Part shown: positions 35,703-45,343 of the stretch, one piece after another
How positions within the stretch are numbered: position 1 is the stretch's first letter
Layout: each line of letters opens with the position of its first letter
NCBI RefSeq assembly: GCF_011682175.1
Contig: NZ_WHJG01000003.1
Span: 62,001-126,000 of the forward strand
DNA: 64,000 nucleotides
DNA from: Massilia frigida
GTDB lineage: Bacteria > Pseudomonadota > Gammaproteobacteria > Burkholderiales > Burkholderiaceae_D
Direction: 5' to 3'
Made by a program: the position numbers and the translations under genes
The notes under the pieces: model-generated
What the model was told of the DNA's origin: nothing
The model's database searches: none
What the model saw: only the letters and a program-made list of their open reading frames with translations

Positions 35703-37478
35703 ATGCTCAGGTTGAAGTACCTTCCTTTCGCGCTGCTCGTGTTCAGCGCCCCCGTGTTGGCCCAGGATGCCGCCGTGCGTCCGGCCGACTCGCCCGAAAT
35801 TCACACCGCCTATGCCGACAAGGCCGGCTGGGCCGCCAAGAAATTCATGGTCGCCGCCGCCAACCCGCTGGCGGTCGATGCCGGCTATCAGATCCTGCGC
35901 CGTGGCGGCAGCGCCATCGACGCCGCCATCGCCACCCAGCTGATGCTCACGCTGGTGGAACCGCAATCGTCCGGCATCGGCGGCGGCGCCTTCCTGATGC
36001 ATTACGACGGCAAGAATGTGCAAGCCTTCGATGGCCGCGAAACCGCGCCCGCGGCGGTCGACGAACACCTGTTCCAGAACAAGGATGGCACGCCGCTCTC
36101 GCGCACCGCCGGCGTGGTGGGCGGGCGCTCGGTGGGCGCGCCGGGCGTGCTGCGCATGCTGGAACTGGCGCACCGCCAGCACGGCAAGCTGCCGTGGAAG
36201 GCGCTGTTCGCGCCGGCCATCGCCATGGCCGACAAGGGTTTCCCGGTCAGCCAGCGCCTGAACGGCATGCTGATGTTCGACCAGCACCTGCGCAAGGACC
36301 CGGTGGCCGCCGCCTATTTCTACGACAAGGATGGCAAGCCCTGGCCGATCGGCCACCTGCTGCGCAATCCCGCGCTGGCGTCGACCCTGCGCGAGATCGC
36401 CGCCGGCGGCGCCGACGCTTTCTACAAGGGCCACATCGCCAAAGACATCGCGGCCAAGGTGGCGGCCCATCCGAGCAACCCGGGCCTCTTGAGCGCGGCG
36501 GACATCGCCGGCTACCAGCCCAAGGTGCGGGTGCCGGTGTGCAGCGACTACCGCGCCTACACCGTGTGCGGCATGCCGCCGCCGTCGTCGGGCGGGATCG
36601 CCGTGGCGCAGATGCTTGGCATGCTGGAAACGAAGGATATGCGCGCCTACGCGCCGGTCGATGGCGTGCTGGGCGCCGACGCGGTGCACCTGTTTACCGA
36701 AGCCGGGCGCCTGGCCTACGCCGACCGCAACCGCTATGCGGCCGACACCGATTTCGTGCCGCTGCCGGGACGCGGCATTCCGAGCCTGATCGACAAAACC
36801 TATCTGCGCCAGCGCGCCGCCCTGATCGGCGACAAGTCGATGGGCACCGCCGCAGCCGGCACGCCGCCCGGCATGGAAGTGGCGTGGGGTCTCGATAACG
36901 CCATCGAAACCGCGTCCACCTCGCACTTCGTGGTGGTCGACGGCAAAGGCGCCGGCCTGTCGATGACGACCACGGTGGAAGACGCTTTTGGGTCGCGCCA
37001 GATGGTCGATGGCTTCATCCTGAACAACCAGCTCACCGATTTCTCCTTCGATTCGGCCGACGCCAGCGGCCCCGTGGCCAACCGGGTCCAGGCCGGCAAG
37101 CGCCCGCGCAGCGCCATGTCGCCGACGGTGGTGTTCGACCGCGCGACCGGCAAGCTGGTGCTGGCGGTCGGTTCGCCGGGCGGCCCGGCCATCATCAACT
37201 ACGTGGCCAAGACCCTGGTCGGCACGCTCGACTGGGGCCTGAATGTGCAGCAGGCCATCAGCCTGCCCAACTTCGGCAGCCGCAACGGGCCGACCGAGCT
37301 GGAACAGGGACGTTTCAGTCCGGCCCTGCAGGATCAACTGAAGGCGCGCGGCCACTCCCTGCGCAGCTACGAAATGACTTCCGGCCTGCATGGCGTGCAG
37401 CGCATCCTGATCCACGGCCAGCCATGGTGGTTCGGCGGGGCCGATCCGCGCCGCGAAGGCGTGGCCAGGGGCGACTGA
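35703..37478 (+). CDS. ggt: Gamma-glutamyltransferase
   Basis: A 591-residue periplasmic enzyme that removes or transfers the gamma-glutamyl group of glutathione. It has a signal peptide (cut near VLAQDAAV). The large subunit has VAAANPLAVDAGYQILRRGG and SSGIGGGAFLMHYD. Autocleavage should occur before Thr406 in TASTSHFVVVDG, the new N-terminal nucleophile of the small subunit. Downstream are FILNNQLTDFSF and SPGGPAIINYVAKT. GGAG precedes the start. Confidence 0.93.
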   Translation: MLRLKYLPFALLVFSAPVLAQDAAVRPADSPEIHTAYADKAGWAAKKFMVAAANPLAVDAGYQILRRGGSAIDAAIATQLMLTLVEPQSSGIGGGAFLMHYDGKNVQAFDGRETAPAAVDEHLFQNKDGTPLSRTAGVVGGRSVGAPGVLRMLELAHRQHGKLPWKALFAPAIAMADKGFPVSQRLNGMLMFDQHLRKDPVAAAYFYDKDGKPWPIGHLLRNPALASTLREIAAGGADAFYKGHIAKDIAAKVAAHPSNPGLLSAADIAGYQPKVRVPVCSDYRAYTVCGMPPPSSGGIAVAQMLGMLETKDMRAYAPVDGVLGADAVHLFTEAGRLAYADRNRYAADTDFVPLPGRGIPSLIDKTYLRQRAALIGDKSMGTAAAGTPPGMEVAWGLDNAIETASTSHFVVVDGKGAGLSMTTTVEDAFGSRQMVDGFILNNQLTDFSFDSADASGPVANRVQAGKRPRSAMSPTVVFDRATGKLVLAVGSPGGPAIINYVAKTLVGTLDWGLNVQQAISLPNFGSRNGPTELEQGRFSPALQDQLKARGHSLRSYEMTSGLHGVQRILIHGQPWWFGGADPRREGVARGD

Positions 37479-37550
37479 GGCGCTATTGTAAAAAGTGTAC
37501 AAGTCCTAAGTTTCTCCCGCAAGGCGGGCAGACCCTGATACGCTTGGCGA

Positions 37551-38720
37551 ATGGAAACGGAACAAAAAACGGGCTTGATCCTCACCGGCGGTGGCGCGCG
37601 CGCCGCCTATCAGGTGGGGGTGCTGCAGGCGATCTCGCAAATCTTGTGGGAGGCCGGCTGGCGGCCCGCGCGCAACCCCTTCGACATCATCTGCGGCACC
37701 TCGGCCGGCGCCATCAACGCCGTGGCCCTGGCCTGCCGCGCCGATAACTTTGGCGAGGGCGTGCAAAAGCTGCTCGACGTGTGGGAAAACTTCACCGTCG
37801 AACAGGTCTACCGCGCCGATTCGCTGGGCGTGCTGCGCTCCGGCGCGCGCTGGCTGTCGCTGCTCTCGTTCGGCTGGCTGCTGCGCAAATGGCGCGCCGC
37901 GCCGCCGGCCTCGCTGCTGGACAACACCCCGCTGGTGGGCCTGCTGCACCGCATGCTCGACTTGCCGCGCCTGGACGCGGCCATGTCGGACGGCCTGCTG
38001 CATGCGCTGGCGGTCACCGCCTCGTCCTACACGGCCGGCAACCACATCACCTTTTACCAGACCGCCGCCGACATCGCGCCCTGGGTGCGCATGCAGCGCA
38101 TCGCGCTGCAAGACCAGATCGGGGTCGAGCACCTGCTGGCGTCGTCGGCGATTCCCTTCATTTTTCCGGCCGTGCCGCTGTACCTGGGCAGCCACCGCGA
38201 ATTTTGCGGCGACGGCTCGATGCGCCAGCTCGCGCCCATTTCGCCGGCCATCCACCTGGGCGCGTCCAAGGTGCTGGTGGTGGGCGCCGGGCGCCTGTCC
38301 GAACCGAACCGCGACACGCCCGGCCAGGCGCGCTATCCGAGCCTGGCGCAGATCGCCGGCCACGCCATGTCCTCGATTTTTCTCGACAGCCTGGCGGTCG
38401 ACATCGAGCGCCTGAACCGCATCAACCTGACCTTGTCGCTGCTGCCGGAGGAATACCGCCAGAAGATGCCCCTGAAACCGGTGGAGCTGCTGGTGATCGC
38501 CCCGTCCGAACGGCTCGACGTGATCGCCAGCCGCCACACGGCCAGCCTGCCGGCGCCGATCCGCACCATGCTCTCCGGGATAGGCGCGACCGAGGCGCGC
38601 GGTTCGGCGCTGGCCTCGTACCTGCTGTTCGAATCGAGCTACACCTGTGAACTGATCCAGCTCGGCCAGCGCGACACCCATGCGCGGCGCGCCGATGTCC
38701 TGACTTTTTTCGGCTCCTGA
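37551..38720 (+). CDS. Patatin-like phospholipase
   Basis: A 389-residue cytoplasmic lipid hydrolase. The oxyanion hole is [18 protein letters not shown], the nucleophile elbow is GTSAGAINA, and the catalytic Asp is in [14 protein letters not shown]. No signal peptide or membrane segment. Bacterial relatives act on membrane phospholipids or stored lipids. It is followed closely by the response regulator gene. Confidence 0.88.
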   Translation: METEQKTGLILTGGGARAAYQVGVLQAISQILWEAGWRPARNPFDIICGTSAGAINAVALACRADNFGEGVQKLLDVWENFTVEQVYRADSLGVLRSGARWLSLLSFGWLLRKWRAAPPASLLDNTPLVGLLHRMLDLPRLDAAMSDGLLHALAVTASSYTAGNHITFYQTAADIAPWVRMQRIALQDQIGVEHLLASSAIPFIFPAVPLYLGSHREFCGDGSMRQLAPISPAIHLGASKVLVVGAGRLSEPNRDTPGQARYPSLAQIAGHAMSSIFLDSLAVDIERLNRINLTLSLLPEEYRQKMPLKPVELLVIAPSERLDVIASRHTASLPAPIRTMLSGIGATEARGSALASYLLFESSYTCELIQLGQRDTHARRADVLTFFGS

Positions 38721-38753
38721 GCCGCGCGCGCCGGAACCGCCATGGAGAACTTC

Positions 38754-39479
38754 ATGAAAGCACTGATTGTTGACGATGACGTGGTCTCGCGCATCGCGCT
38801 GATGGACCTGCTGTCGGTGTATGGCATTTTCGACCTGGTCGAAGCGGAAGATGGCGCCGCGGCCTGGGCCATGCTCCAGCAAGGCTTGCATCCGGTGATC
38901 TGTTTTTGCGACGTGCGCATGCCGCGCATGTCCGGCATCGCCCTGCTCGAGCGCATGAAGGGCGATCCGGCGCTGGCCCAGGTGCCGTTCGTGCTGGTTT
39001 CGTCGGCCTCCGACCGCGACACCGTGCTGCAGGCGGTGACCCTGGGCGCGGTCGGCTACATCCTGAAACCGCTGCACGCGGCCGAAGCGCGCGCCCATCT
39101 GGAAAAAATCTTCCGCATTACGCTCGACAAGCTGGCCGAAGACCCGGCCACCACCATGAAACGCCTGAACATCGGGTCGGACCGGCTGGGCGCCTACCTG
39201 AACGCTTTCGCCGAACAGCTGCTGGCCGGGCGCGCCGCCATCGTCGCGCTGCTCGAAGCCGGGGAGGGCGCCGACGCCCGCCTGCGCATCGATTCGGTGC
39301 ACACCGGCTGCATGACGCTCGGCCTGTGGCATGTCGCCTCGCAGCTCGATACGGCGCGCCGCGGCTTGCCCGACGCGCGCGCCGTGGCGGCGGTGCTGGA
39401 CGAGGTGAGCGAATCGGTGCGGCGCCAGCTGAGCCGCCTGCGCGCCGGCGCGGCCGACAACGAAGGAGCGCTTGCCTGA
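38754..39479 (+). CDS. Response regulator with an HPt-like C-terminal domain, copy 1
   Basis: A 241-residue two-domain signalling protein. The receiver has ALIVDDDVVSRIALMDLLS, phosphoacceptor Asp53 in FCDVRMPRMSG, VSSASDRDTV and the Lys in YILKPLHA. The C-terminal helical domain contains IDSVHTGCMTLGLWHVASQL, resembling a degenerate HPt motif with the His kept. There is no DNA-binding domain. The start follows GGAG. The stop overlaps the CTG start of the kinase, so the two are coupled. A paralogue lies on the other side of the kinase (44525-45244). Confidence 0.85.
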   Translation: MKALIVDDDVVSRIALMDLLSVYGIFDLVEAEDGAAAWAMLQQGLHPVICFCDVRMPRMSGIALLERMKGDPALAQVPFVLVSSASDRDTVLQAVTLGAVGYILKPLHAAEARAHLEKIFRITLDKLAEDPATTMKRLNIGSDRLGAYLNAFAEQLLAGRAAIVALLEAGEGADARLRIDSVHTGCMTLGLWHVASQLDTARRGLPDARAVAAVLDEVSESVRRQLSRLRAGAADNEGALA

Positions 39480-42400
39480 ACCCGATCCGACGTTTTGCCG
39501 CCCTGGCGGCGCTGTTCCTCCTGCTGTGCTGCCTGCCGTTCGCGGGCAGCCAGGCCGCGCCCGCACGTACCTTGCGCTTCGAGCACCTGAGCGTGGAACA
39601 GGGTCTGGCCCAGGAATCGGTGCTGGCGGTGGCCCAGGATGCCGAGGGCTTCATGTGGTTCGGCAGCCAGGCAGGCCTGTCGCGCTTCGACGGCTACCGC
39701 GTCACCACTTACCGCAACGTGGTCGGCAACCCGCGCAGCCTGGTCAACAACTGGGTGCGCGTGCTGCACGTGGACGAGGGCGGCCGCCTGTGGATCGGCA
39801 CCGACGGCGGCCTTGACCGCTTCGATCCGGCCACCCAGACCTTCACCCATTACGCGCCGGACGAACCGGTCAAGCGCGGCAACGGCAACCTGCACGTGCG
39901 CGCCATCGCCGGCGACGGCCGCCAGGGACTGTGGCTGGGCACCAGCGACGGCTTGCAGCACTTCGACATGGTCAGCGGAAAATTCAAGGTCTGGCACCAC
40001 GTGCCGGGCGACCCGGGTAGCCTGGCCGACGACCAGGTCAATGCGCTGGCGGTCGACGCCGGCGGGCGCGTGTGGGTCGGCACCTCGTCCGGCGTGGACA
40101 GCCTGGCGGTCGGCGCGCGCGCCTTCGAGCACTATCCCGCGCTCGGGGTCGACCACAAGAACAATATGGTGCAGGCGCTGCTGGTCGACACCGACCAGAC
40201 CCTGTGGATCGGCAGCCTGGGTGGCCTGGAAAGCTGGAAGATCGGCAGCGCTGCCTCGCAGCGCCGCCAACTGGGCGTGGCGGACGGCCTGCGTTCCGGC
40301 TACATCACCACCCTGTACCAGGACCAGGACCGCAACGTGTGGGTCGGCAGCCATACCGACGGCCTGTATCGCTGGCAGCCGGCCACGCGCCGCTTCGCCA
40401 ACTACCGCCATCTGCCGGGCGACAAGCATAGCGTGGCCGACAACCAGATTTCGGCCATGTACCGCGACCGCGTCGGCACCTTCTGGGTCGGCACCTGGTA
40501 CGCCGGCGTGAGCCGGGTCGACTTGAACAGCGGCGGCTTCGCGCGCATTGCGCGCCATGCCGAGATTCCCGATACCCTGTCCGACAACAAGGTGCGCGCG
40601 ATCGCCGCCGCGCCCGGGGGCGACCTGTGGATCGGGGCGAACAGCGGCTTGAACCGGCTCGATCCGGAAACCGGCCAGGCGCGCCTGTACCGGCACGACC
40701 CGGATAATCCCAACAGCCTGGCCGGCATTCCGGCCAGCGCGCTGGCGCACGACCGCGACGGCATGCTGTGGATCGGCAGCCATTCGGGCGTGGCGCGCTT
40801 CGACCCGGCCAGCGGCAATTTCACGCGCCAGTCCTTCGCCGAGGGCGACCCGGACGGCAACCATATCCGCGGCATGCTGTCCGACCGCGCCGGCGTGATG
40901 TGGATCGCTTCGCGCGGCGGCCTGCACCGGCTCGATCCGGCCACGCGCGCCGTCGTCACCTACCGCCACGATGCCGCCGACAGTTCCAGCCTGGCCGACA
41001 ACGTGGTGCGCCCGCTGCTGGAAGACCGCCGCGGCCAGCTGTGGATCGGCACCTTCGACGGTCTCGACATGCTCGACCGCGCCAGCGGCAAGTTCCGCCA
41101 CTTCCGCCACGATCCGGCCAACCCGGCCAGCATCAGTCACGACGAGGTGCACTATCTGCACGAAGACAAGAAGGGTGTCTTGTGGGTCGGCACCGCGGCC
41201 GGCTTGAACAAGATGAGCATCGGCGCCGGCGGCGCGGTGAGCTTTCGCCGCTACACGGTGGCCGACGGCGTGGCCGACGACGCCATCGCCGCCATCCTGG
41301 AGGATGAAGAGGGCAAACTCTGGCTCAGCACGAATACCGGCATTTCGCGCTTCGATCCCCTGACCGGCCTATTCCGCAACTACAGCGCCGGCGACGGCAC
41401 CATCGAAGGCGCCTACTTCGACGGCTCGGCCCTGCGCACGCCGGACGGCACCATGTATTTCGGCGGCTTCAATGGCGTGACCGCCTTCAATCCCAAGGCC
41501 ATCAGCGACAACCGGATCGCCCCGCGCGCGGTCATCACCGGCTTCCAGATCTTCAACCGGCCGGCCGCGCTGGCGCGTCCGGGCCTGTTCAAGGGGCCGA
41601 TCGAGTCGACCCGCGCGGTCACGCTGGGCGCGGCCGATTCGGTGTTTTCGCTCGAATTCTCGGCCCTGCACTACGCCGCGCCGCAGCGCAACCTGTTCTC
41701 GTACCGGCTCGATGGCTTCGACCAGAACTGGGTCAGCACCGACGCCAGCCGCCGCTTCGCCACCTACACCAACCTCGATCCCGGCACCTATACGTTCCGC
41801 CTGCGCGCCGCCAACAAGGATGGCGTGTGGAGCGAGGAGGGCGCCACGCTGGCCATCACGATCCTGCCGCCGGTCTGGAAAACCTGGTGGTTCCGCACCC
41901 TGTCGGCATTGCTGGTGCTGGGCAGCGCTTACTGGGCCTACCGCGCGCGCATGTCCGGACTGCGGCGCCAGAAAGACATGCTGGAAACCCAGGTGGCCGC
42001 GCGCACCGAGGAAATCGAGCAGCAGAACCGCCTGCTGGAGCGCCAGAAGGGCGAGCTCGAAGCGCAGCGGCGCGATGCCGACAGCCAGCGCGCCGAGGCC
42101 GAGCAGCGCCGCTTCGACGCCGAACGCCAGAAAGAAGAAGTCGAGCGCCAGAAAGAGAACGTGGAGCTGGCGCACCGGAATATCTCGGTGCTGTCCGAGA
42201 TCGGGCGCGAGCTGACCGCCACGCTCGACATGGAAACCATCATGAGCACCGTGTACCGCCATGTGCACCACCTGATGGATGCGCGCATCTTCGGCATCGG
42301 CTTTTATCGCGAAGACCAGGGCGTGATCGAGTTCCCGTTCGCGATGGACCAGGGCTTGCGCAGCCAGTTCTATACGCGCCCGCTGGACGATCCGCACCAG

Positions 42401-44404
42401 TTCGCGGTGTGGTGCCTGAAGCACCGGCGCGAAGTGTTCATCAACGACCTGGACGCCGAATATGGGCGCTACCTGGACGCCGAGCAGAGTGCGGTGCCGA
42501 TCCCGCCGCTACGCGTGGACGGCAGCCCGCGCTCGCTGCCGGTGGCGATGATGTACGTACCGCTGATCGTCAAGGAACGCATGATGGGCGTGCTGTGCGT
42601 GCAGAGCGTGGAGCTCAATGCCTACCACCGCGTGCACCTGGACATGCTCAAGACGCTGGCCGCGCACGCGGCGGTGGCGCTCGACAACGCGCGCGCCTAC
42701 CGCGAGCTGGAAGAAACCCAGGCGCGCCTGGTCGAGCAGGAGCGCCAGGTGCGCCTGAACACCGACGAACTGGCGCTGGCCAACCGCGCGCTCCAGGAAA
42801 ACGACGAGCGATTGCGCCTGGCCAAGCAGAAGGCGGAAGACGCCACCCGCCAGAAGTCGGAGTTTCTGGCCAATATGAGCCACGAAATGCGCACCCCGCT
42901 GGCGGGCGTGATCGGCATGCTGGGGTTTGCGCTGCGCGACGGCCAGCTGCAGGAAAACACGCGCGAACAGATATTGCGCGGCCAGGCCAATGCGCAGTCG
43001 CTGCTGACCATCATCAACGATCTGCTCGACTTTTCCAAGATCGAGGCGGGTAAGCTGACCATCGAGAATATCGATTTCGGGCTCACCGGCGCCGTCGAAA
43101 ACGTGGTCAGCCTGTTCGAGGAGCAGGCCGCCGCGCAAAGCGTGGGCTTCAATGTGTCGCTGGCCGATGACTTGCCGCGCTTCGTGGTAGGCGACCCGAC
43201 CCGCCTGCGCCAGGTGCTGGTCAACCTGGTCGGCAATGCCTTCAAGTTTACCAACAACGGCGCGGTGCGCCTGGCGGTCGAGCGCGTGGCGCCGGTGCCG
43301 GGCAGCGCGCCGGGCGTCAACACCATCCGCTTTGCGGTGAGCGACACCGGCATCGGCATCGCCCCGGATGCGGTGGAACGCCTGTTCCAGAAGTTCGAGC
43401 AGGCCGACAGTACCACCACGCGCCGCTACGGCGGCACCGGGCTGGGACTGGCGATCTGCCGCCAGCTGGTCGACCTGATGGGCGGGTCCATCAGCGTCGA
43501 CAGCACCGAGGGCGTGGGCAGCACCTTCAGCGTGCTGCTGCCGCTGGCCGACGGCGTGGCCCCGCCGATGGTGCAGCACGTGCCGCGCGAGCCGCACAGC
43601 CACCGCCTGAAGGTCCTGTGTGCGGAAGACTTCCCGACCAACCAGATCATCATCCGCATGATGCTGGAAGACCTGGGGCACAAGGTCGACATCGCCGACA
43701 ATGGCTTGCTGGCGGTGGCGGCCTGCGCGCGCACGCGCTATGACCTGATCCTGATGGACGGGCGCATGCCCGAGATGGATGGCGCCAGCGCCACGCGCCT
43801 GATCCGCGCCGGCGGCCCGCCGGAAGCGCCCGTGCGCGACCAGGAGCTGATGATCGTGGCGCTGACTGCCAACGCCAGCGAGGAAGACCGCAGCCGCTAC
43901 CTGGCCTGCGGCATGGACGACTTCCTGACCAAGCCGATCGACGAAGCGGCCCTGCATCATCACCTGAGCCGCGCCATCGAGCGCCAGCTCCAGCGTGGCA
44001 TCAGCCTGGCGCCGATGCCGCAGCCGCGCGTGGAACGCCCGCCCACCACGGCCGAACTGGACGCCATGTTCGGCGTCGATACCGGCCCTGCGCCGCTGGC
44101 CGGACCGGCGGCCCACAATGCCGGGCGCCGCGCCAGCGACCTGAAAGCGCGCATGCGGGCCGCCTTCGCCAGCGACCTGCCGAGCCGCCGCGCCGACCTG
44201 GAAGAAGCCATTGTCACCCATGATTCCGAGACGGCCGGGCGCCTGCTGCACGGCTTCAAGGGCAGCTCTTCCTACCTGGAGGCGACCGAACTGCACCAGC
44301 TGTCGGGCGAGATGGAAGAAGCGGCCGACGCGCGCCGCTGGGACCTGATCGCCGTGGCCATGCCGCGCTTGCGCGAACTGCTGTCCGCTTACGACAACGC
44401 GTAG
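39476..44404 (+). CDS. Giant hybrid sensor kinase with periplasmic propeller (HTCS-like)
   Basis: About 1642 residues. From the N-terminus: signal peptide (NPIRRFAALAALFLLLCC), a periplasmic two-component-regulator propeller (many GxLWIGT units), a Y_Y_Y domain (YRLDGFDQNWVST), one membrane segment (LSALLVLGSAYWAYRAR), a coiled coil, and a GAF domain. The transmitter has His1136 (NMSHEMRTPLAGVIGML), an ATPase with YGGTGLGLAICRQL, a receiver with Asp1428 (LILMDGRMPEMDG), and an HPt with His1592 (LLHGFKGSSS). The only suitable start is CTG at 39476, after AAGGAG and overlapping the previous stop (CTGA). It probably senses an extracellular saccharide or metabolite, which is inference from the architecture. 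Confidence 0.9.
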   Translation: MNPIRRFAALAALFLLLCCLPFAGSQAAPARTLRFEHLSVEQGLAQESVLAVAQDAEGFMWFGSQAGLSRFDGYRVTTYRNVVGNPRSLVNNWVRVLHVDEGGRLWIGTDGGLDRFDPATQTFTHYAPDEPVKRGNGNLHVRAIAGDGRQGLWLGTSDGLQHFDMVSGKFKVWHHVPGDPGSLADDQVNALAVDAGGRVWVGTSSGVDSLAVGARAFEHYPALGVDHKNNMVQALLVDTDQTLWIGSLGGLESWKIGSAASQRRQLGVADGLRSGYITTLYQDQDRNVWVGSHTDGLYRWQPATRRFANYRHLPGDKHSVADNQISAMYRDRVGTFWVGTWYAGVSRVDLNSGGFARIARHAEIPDTLSDNKVRAIAAAPGGDLWIGANSGLNRLDPETGQARLYRHDPDNPNSLAGIPASALAHDRDGMLWIGSHSGVARFDPASGNFTRQSFAEGDPDGNHIRGMLSDRAGVMWIASRGGLHRLDPATRAVVTYRHDAADSSSLADNVVRPLLEDRRGQLWIGTFDGLDMLDRASGKFRHFRHDPANPASISHDEVHYLHEDKKGVLWVGTAAGLNKMSIGAGGAVSFRRYTVADGVADDAIAAILEDEEGKLWLSTNTGISRFDPLTGLFRNYSAGDGTIEGAYFDGSALRTPDGTMYFGGFNGVTAFNPKAISDNRIAPRAVITGFQIFNRPAALARPGLFKGPIESTRAVTLGAADSVFSLEFSALHYAAPQRNLFSYRLDGFDQNWVSTDASRRFATYTNLDPGTYTFRLRAANKDGVWSEEGATLAITILPPVWKTWWFRTLSALLVLGSAYWAYRARMSGLRRQKDMLETQVAARTEEIEQQNRLLERQKGELEAQRRDADSQRAEAEQRRFDAERQKEEVERQKENVELAHRNISVLSEIGRELTATLDMETIMSTVYRHVHHLMDARIFGIGFYREDQGVIEFPFAMDQGLRSQFYTRPLDDPHQFAVWCLKHRREVFINDLDAEYGRYLDAEQSAVPIPPLRVDGSPRSLPVAMMYVPLIVKERMMGVLCVQSVELNAYHRVHLDMLKTLAAHAAVALDNARAYRELEETQARLVEQERQVRLNTDELALANRALQENDERLRLAKQKAEDATRQKSEFLANMSHEMRTPLAGVIGMLGFALRDGQLQENTREQILRGQANAQSLLTIINDLLDFSKIEAGKLTIENIDFGLTGAVENVVSLFEEQAAAQSVGFNVSLADDLPRFVVGDPTRLRQVLVNLVGNAFKFTNNGAVRLAVERVAPVPGSAPGVNTIRFAVSDTGIGIAPDAVERLFQKFEQADSTTTRRYGGTGLGLAICRQLVDLMGGSISVDSTEGVGSTFSVLLPLADGVAPPMVQHVPREPHSHRLKVLCAEDFPTNQIIIRMMLEDLGHKVDIADNGLLAVAACARTRYDLILMDGRMPEMDGASATRLIRAGGPPEAPVRDQELMIVALTANASEEDRSRYLACGMDDFLTKPIDEAALHHHLSRAIERQLQRGISLAPMPQPRVERPPTTAELDAMFGVDTGPAPLAGPAAHNAGRRASDLKARMRAAFASDLPSRRADLEEAIVTHDSETAGRLLHGFKGSSSYLEATELHQLSGEMEEAADARRWDLIAVAMPRLRELLSAYDNA

Positions 44405-44524
44405 CTCCTCAAGTGCCGACCCGCTATGCATATGCTGTAATATTGGCGTATAAACTATTGGTATAAACTTCCGGAATCGGTTGTTGCGGGTTTTTTGGCG
44501 TTGTTGCGTACGGGAGGTGGCCGA

Positions 44525-45244
44525 ATGAAGGTTCTGGTGGTGGATGACGACATCGTATCGCGCATGGTGCTGATGCACCTGATCGACTCCTGCGGCCAAT
44601 TCGAAATCCTCGAAGCAGAGGACGGGGTCGACGCCTGGAACCAGCTCGAACAGGGCTTGCGCCCTGCAATCTGTTTTTGCGACCTGCGCATGCCGCGCCT
44701 GTCCGGCATGGACCTGCTGCAGCGCGTGCGCGCCGACGGCGCTCTGGGCGCGATGCCCTTCGTGCTGGTGTCCTCGGCCACCGACCGCGACACGGTCGAC
44801 CAGGCCAGCGGCCTTGGCGCGTCGGGCTATATCGTCAAACCGTTCCAGGGTGAGCAGGTGCGCGAGCACATGGCCGGCCTGGCCAGGCACGCCCCGATCG
44901 CGGTACCGCTGCGCGCCGAAAAGGTACAGGCCACGCTGCTGCGCCTCGGGATCGGCGCCGAACGCCTGCTGGTCTACCTGGGCGGCTTGCAATCGCAGGC
45001 GGCGGCGGCCGGCACCGACATCGCCGCCATGCTCGAACGCGGCGAGCATGGCGCGGCCCATGTGCGCATCGACCGCCTGCACGCCGGCTGCGTCACGCTG
45101 GGCCTGAACGGCGCGGCCGACACGCTCAAGGCGCTGCCGCCCGGCGATCTCGATGGCGCCCAGGTCAAGCTGGCACTGGCCGAGGTGGTGCGCTCGGCGA
45201 TGCACCAGAGCGAGGCGCTCAAACGCCTGGGAATCGCTTCCTGA
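44525..45244 (+). CDS. Response regulator with an HPt-like C-terminal domain, copy 2
   Basis: A 239-residue paralogue of 38754-39479. The receiver has VLVVDDDIVSRMVLMHLI, Asp53 in FCDLRMPRLSGMDLL, SSATDRDTV and YIVKPFQG. The C-terminal domain has RIDRLHAGCVTLGLNGAAD, the same HPt-like motif. GGGAGG precedes the ATG. Sandwiching the hybrid kinase between two such regulators suggests a phosphorelay with alternative acceptors. Confidence 0.85.
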   Translation: MKVLVVDDDIVSRMVLMHLIDSCGQFEILEAEDGVDAWNQLEQGLRPAICFCDLRMPRLSGMDLLQRVRADGALGAMPFVLVSSATDRDTVDQASGLGASGYIVKPFQGEQVREHMAGLARHAPIAVPLRAEKVQATLLRLGIGAERLLVYLGGLQSQAAAAGTDIAAMLERGEHGAAHVRIDRLHAGCVTLGLNGAADTLKALPPGDLDGAQVKLALAEVVRSAMHQSEALKRLGIAS

Positions 45245-45343
45245 CGACGATGCGCGAAAGCGCTTGATGTTGTGATAGTTTAAGTCTAAAGTATCCGTCG
45301 GGTGAACGAGGACCCGACCACTGATACTTTTTTCGGGGCGACC

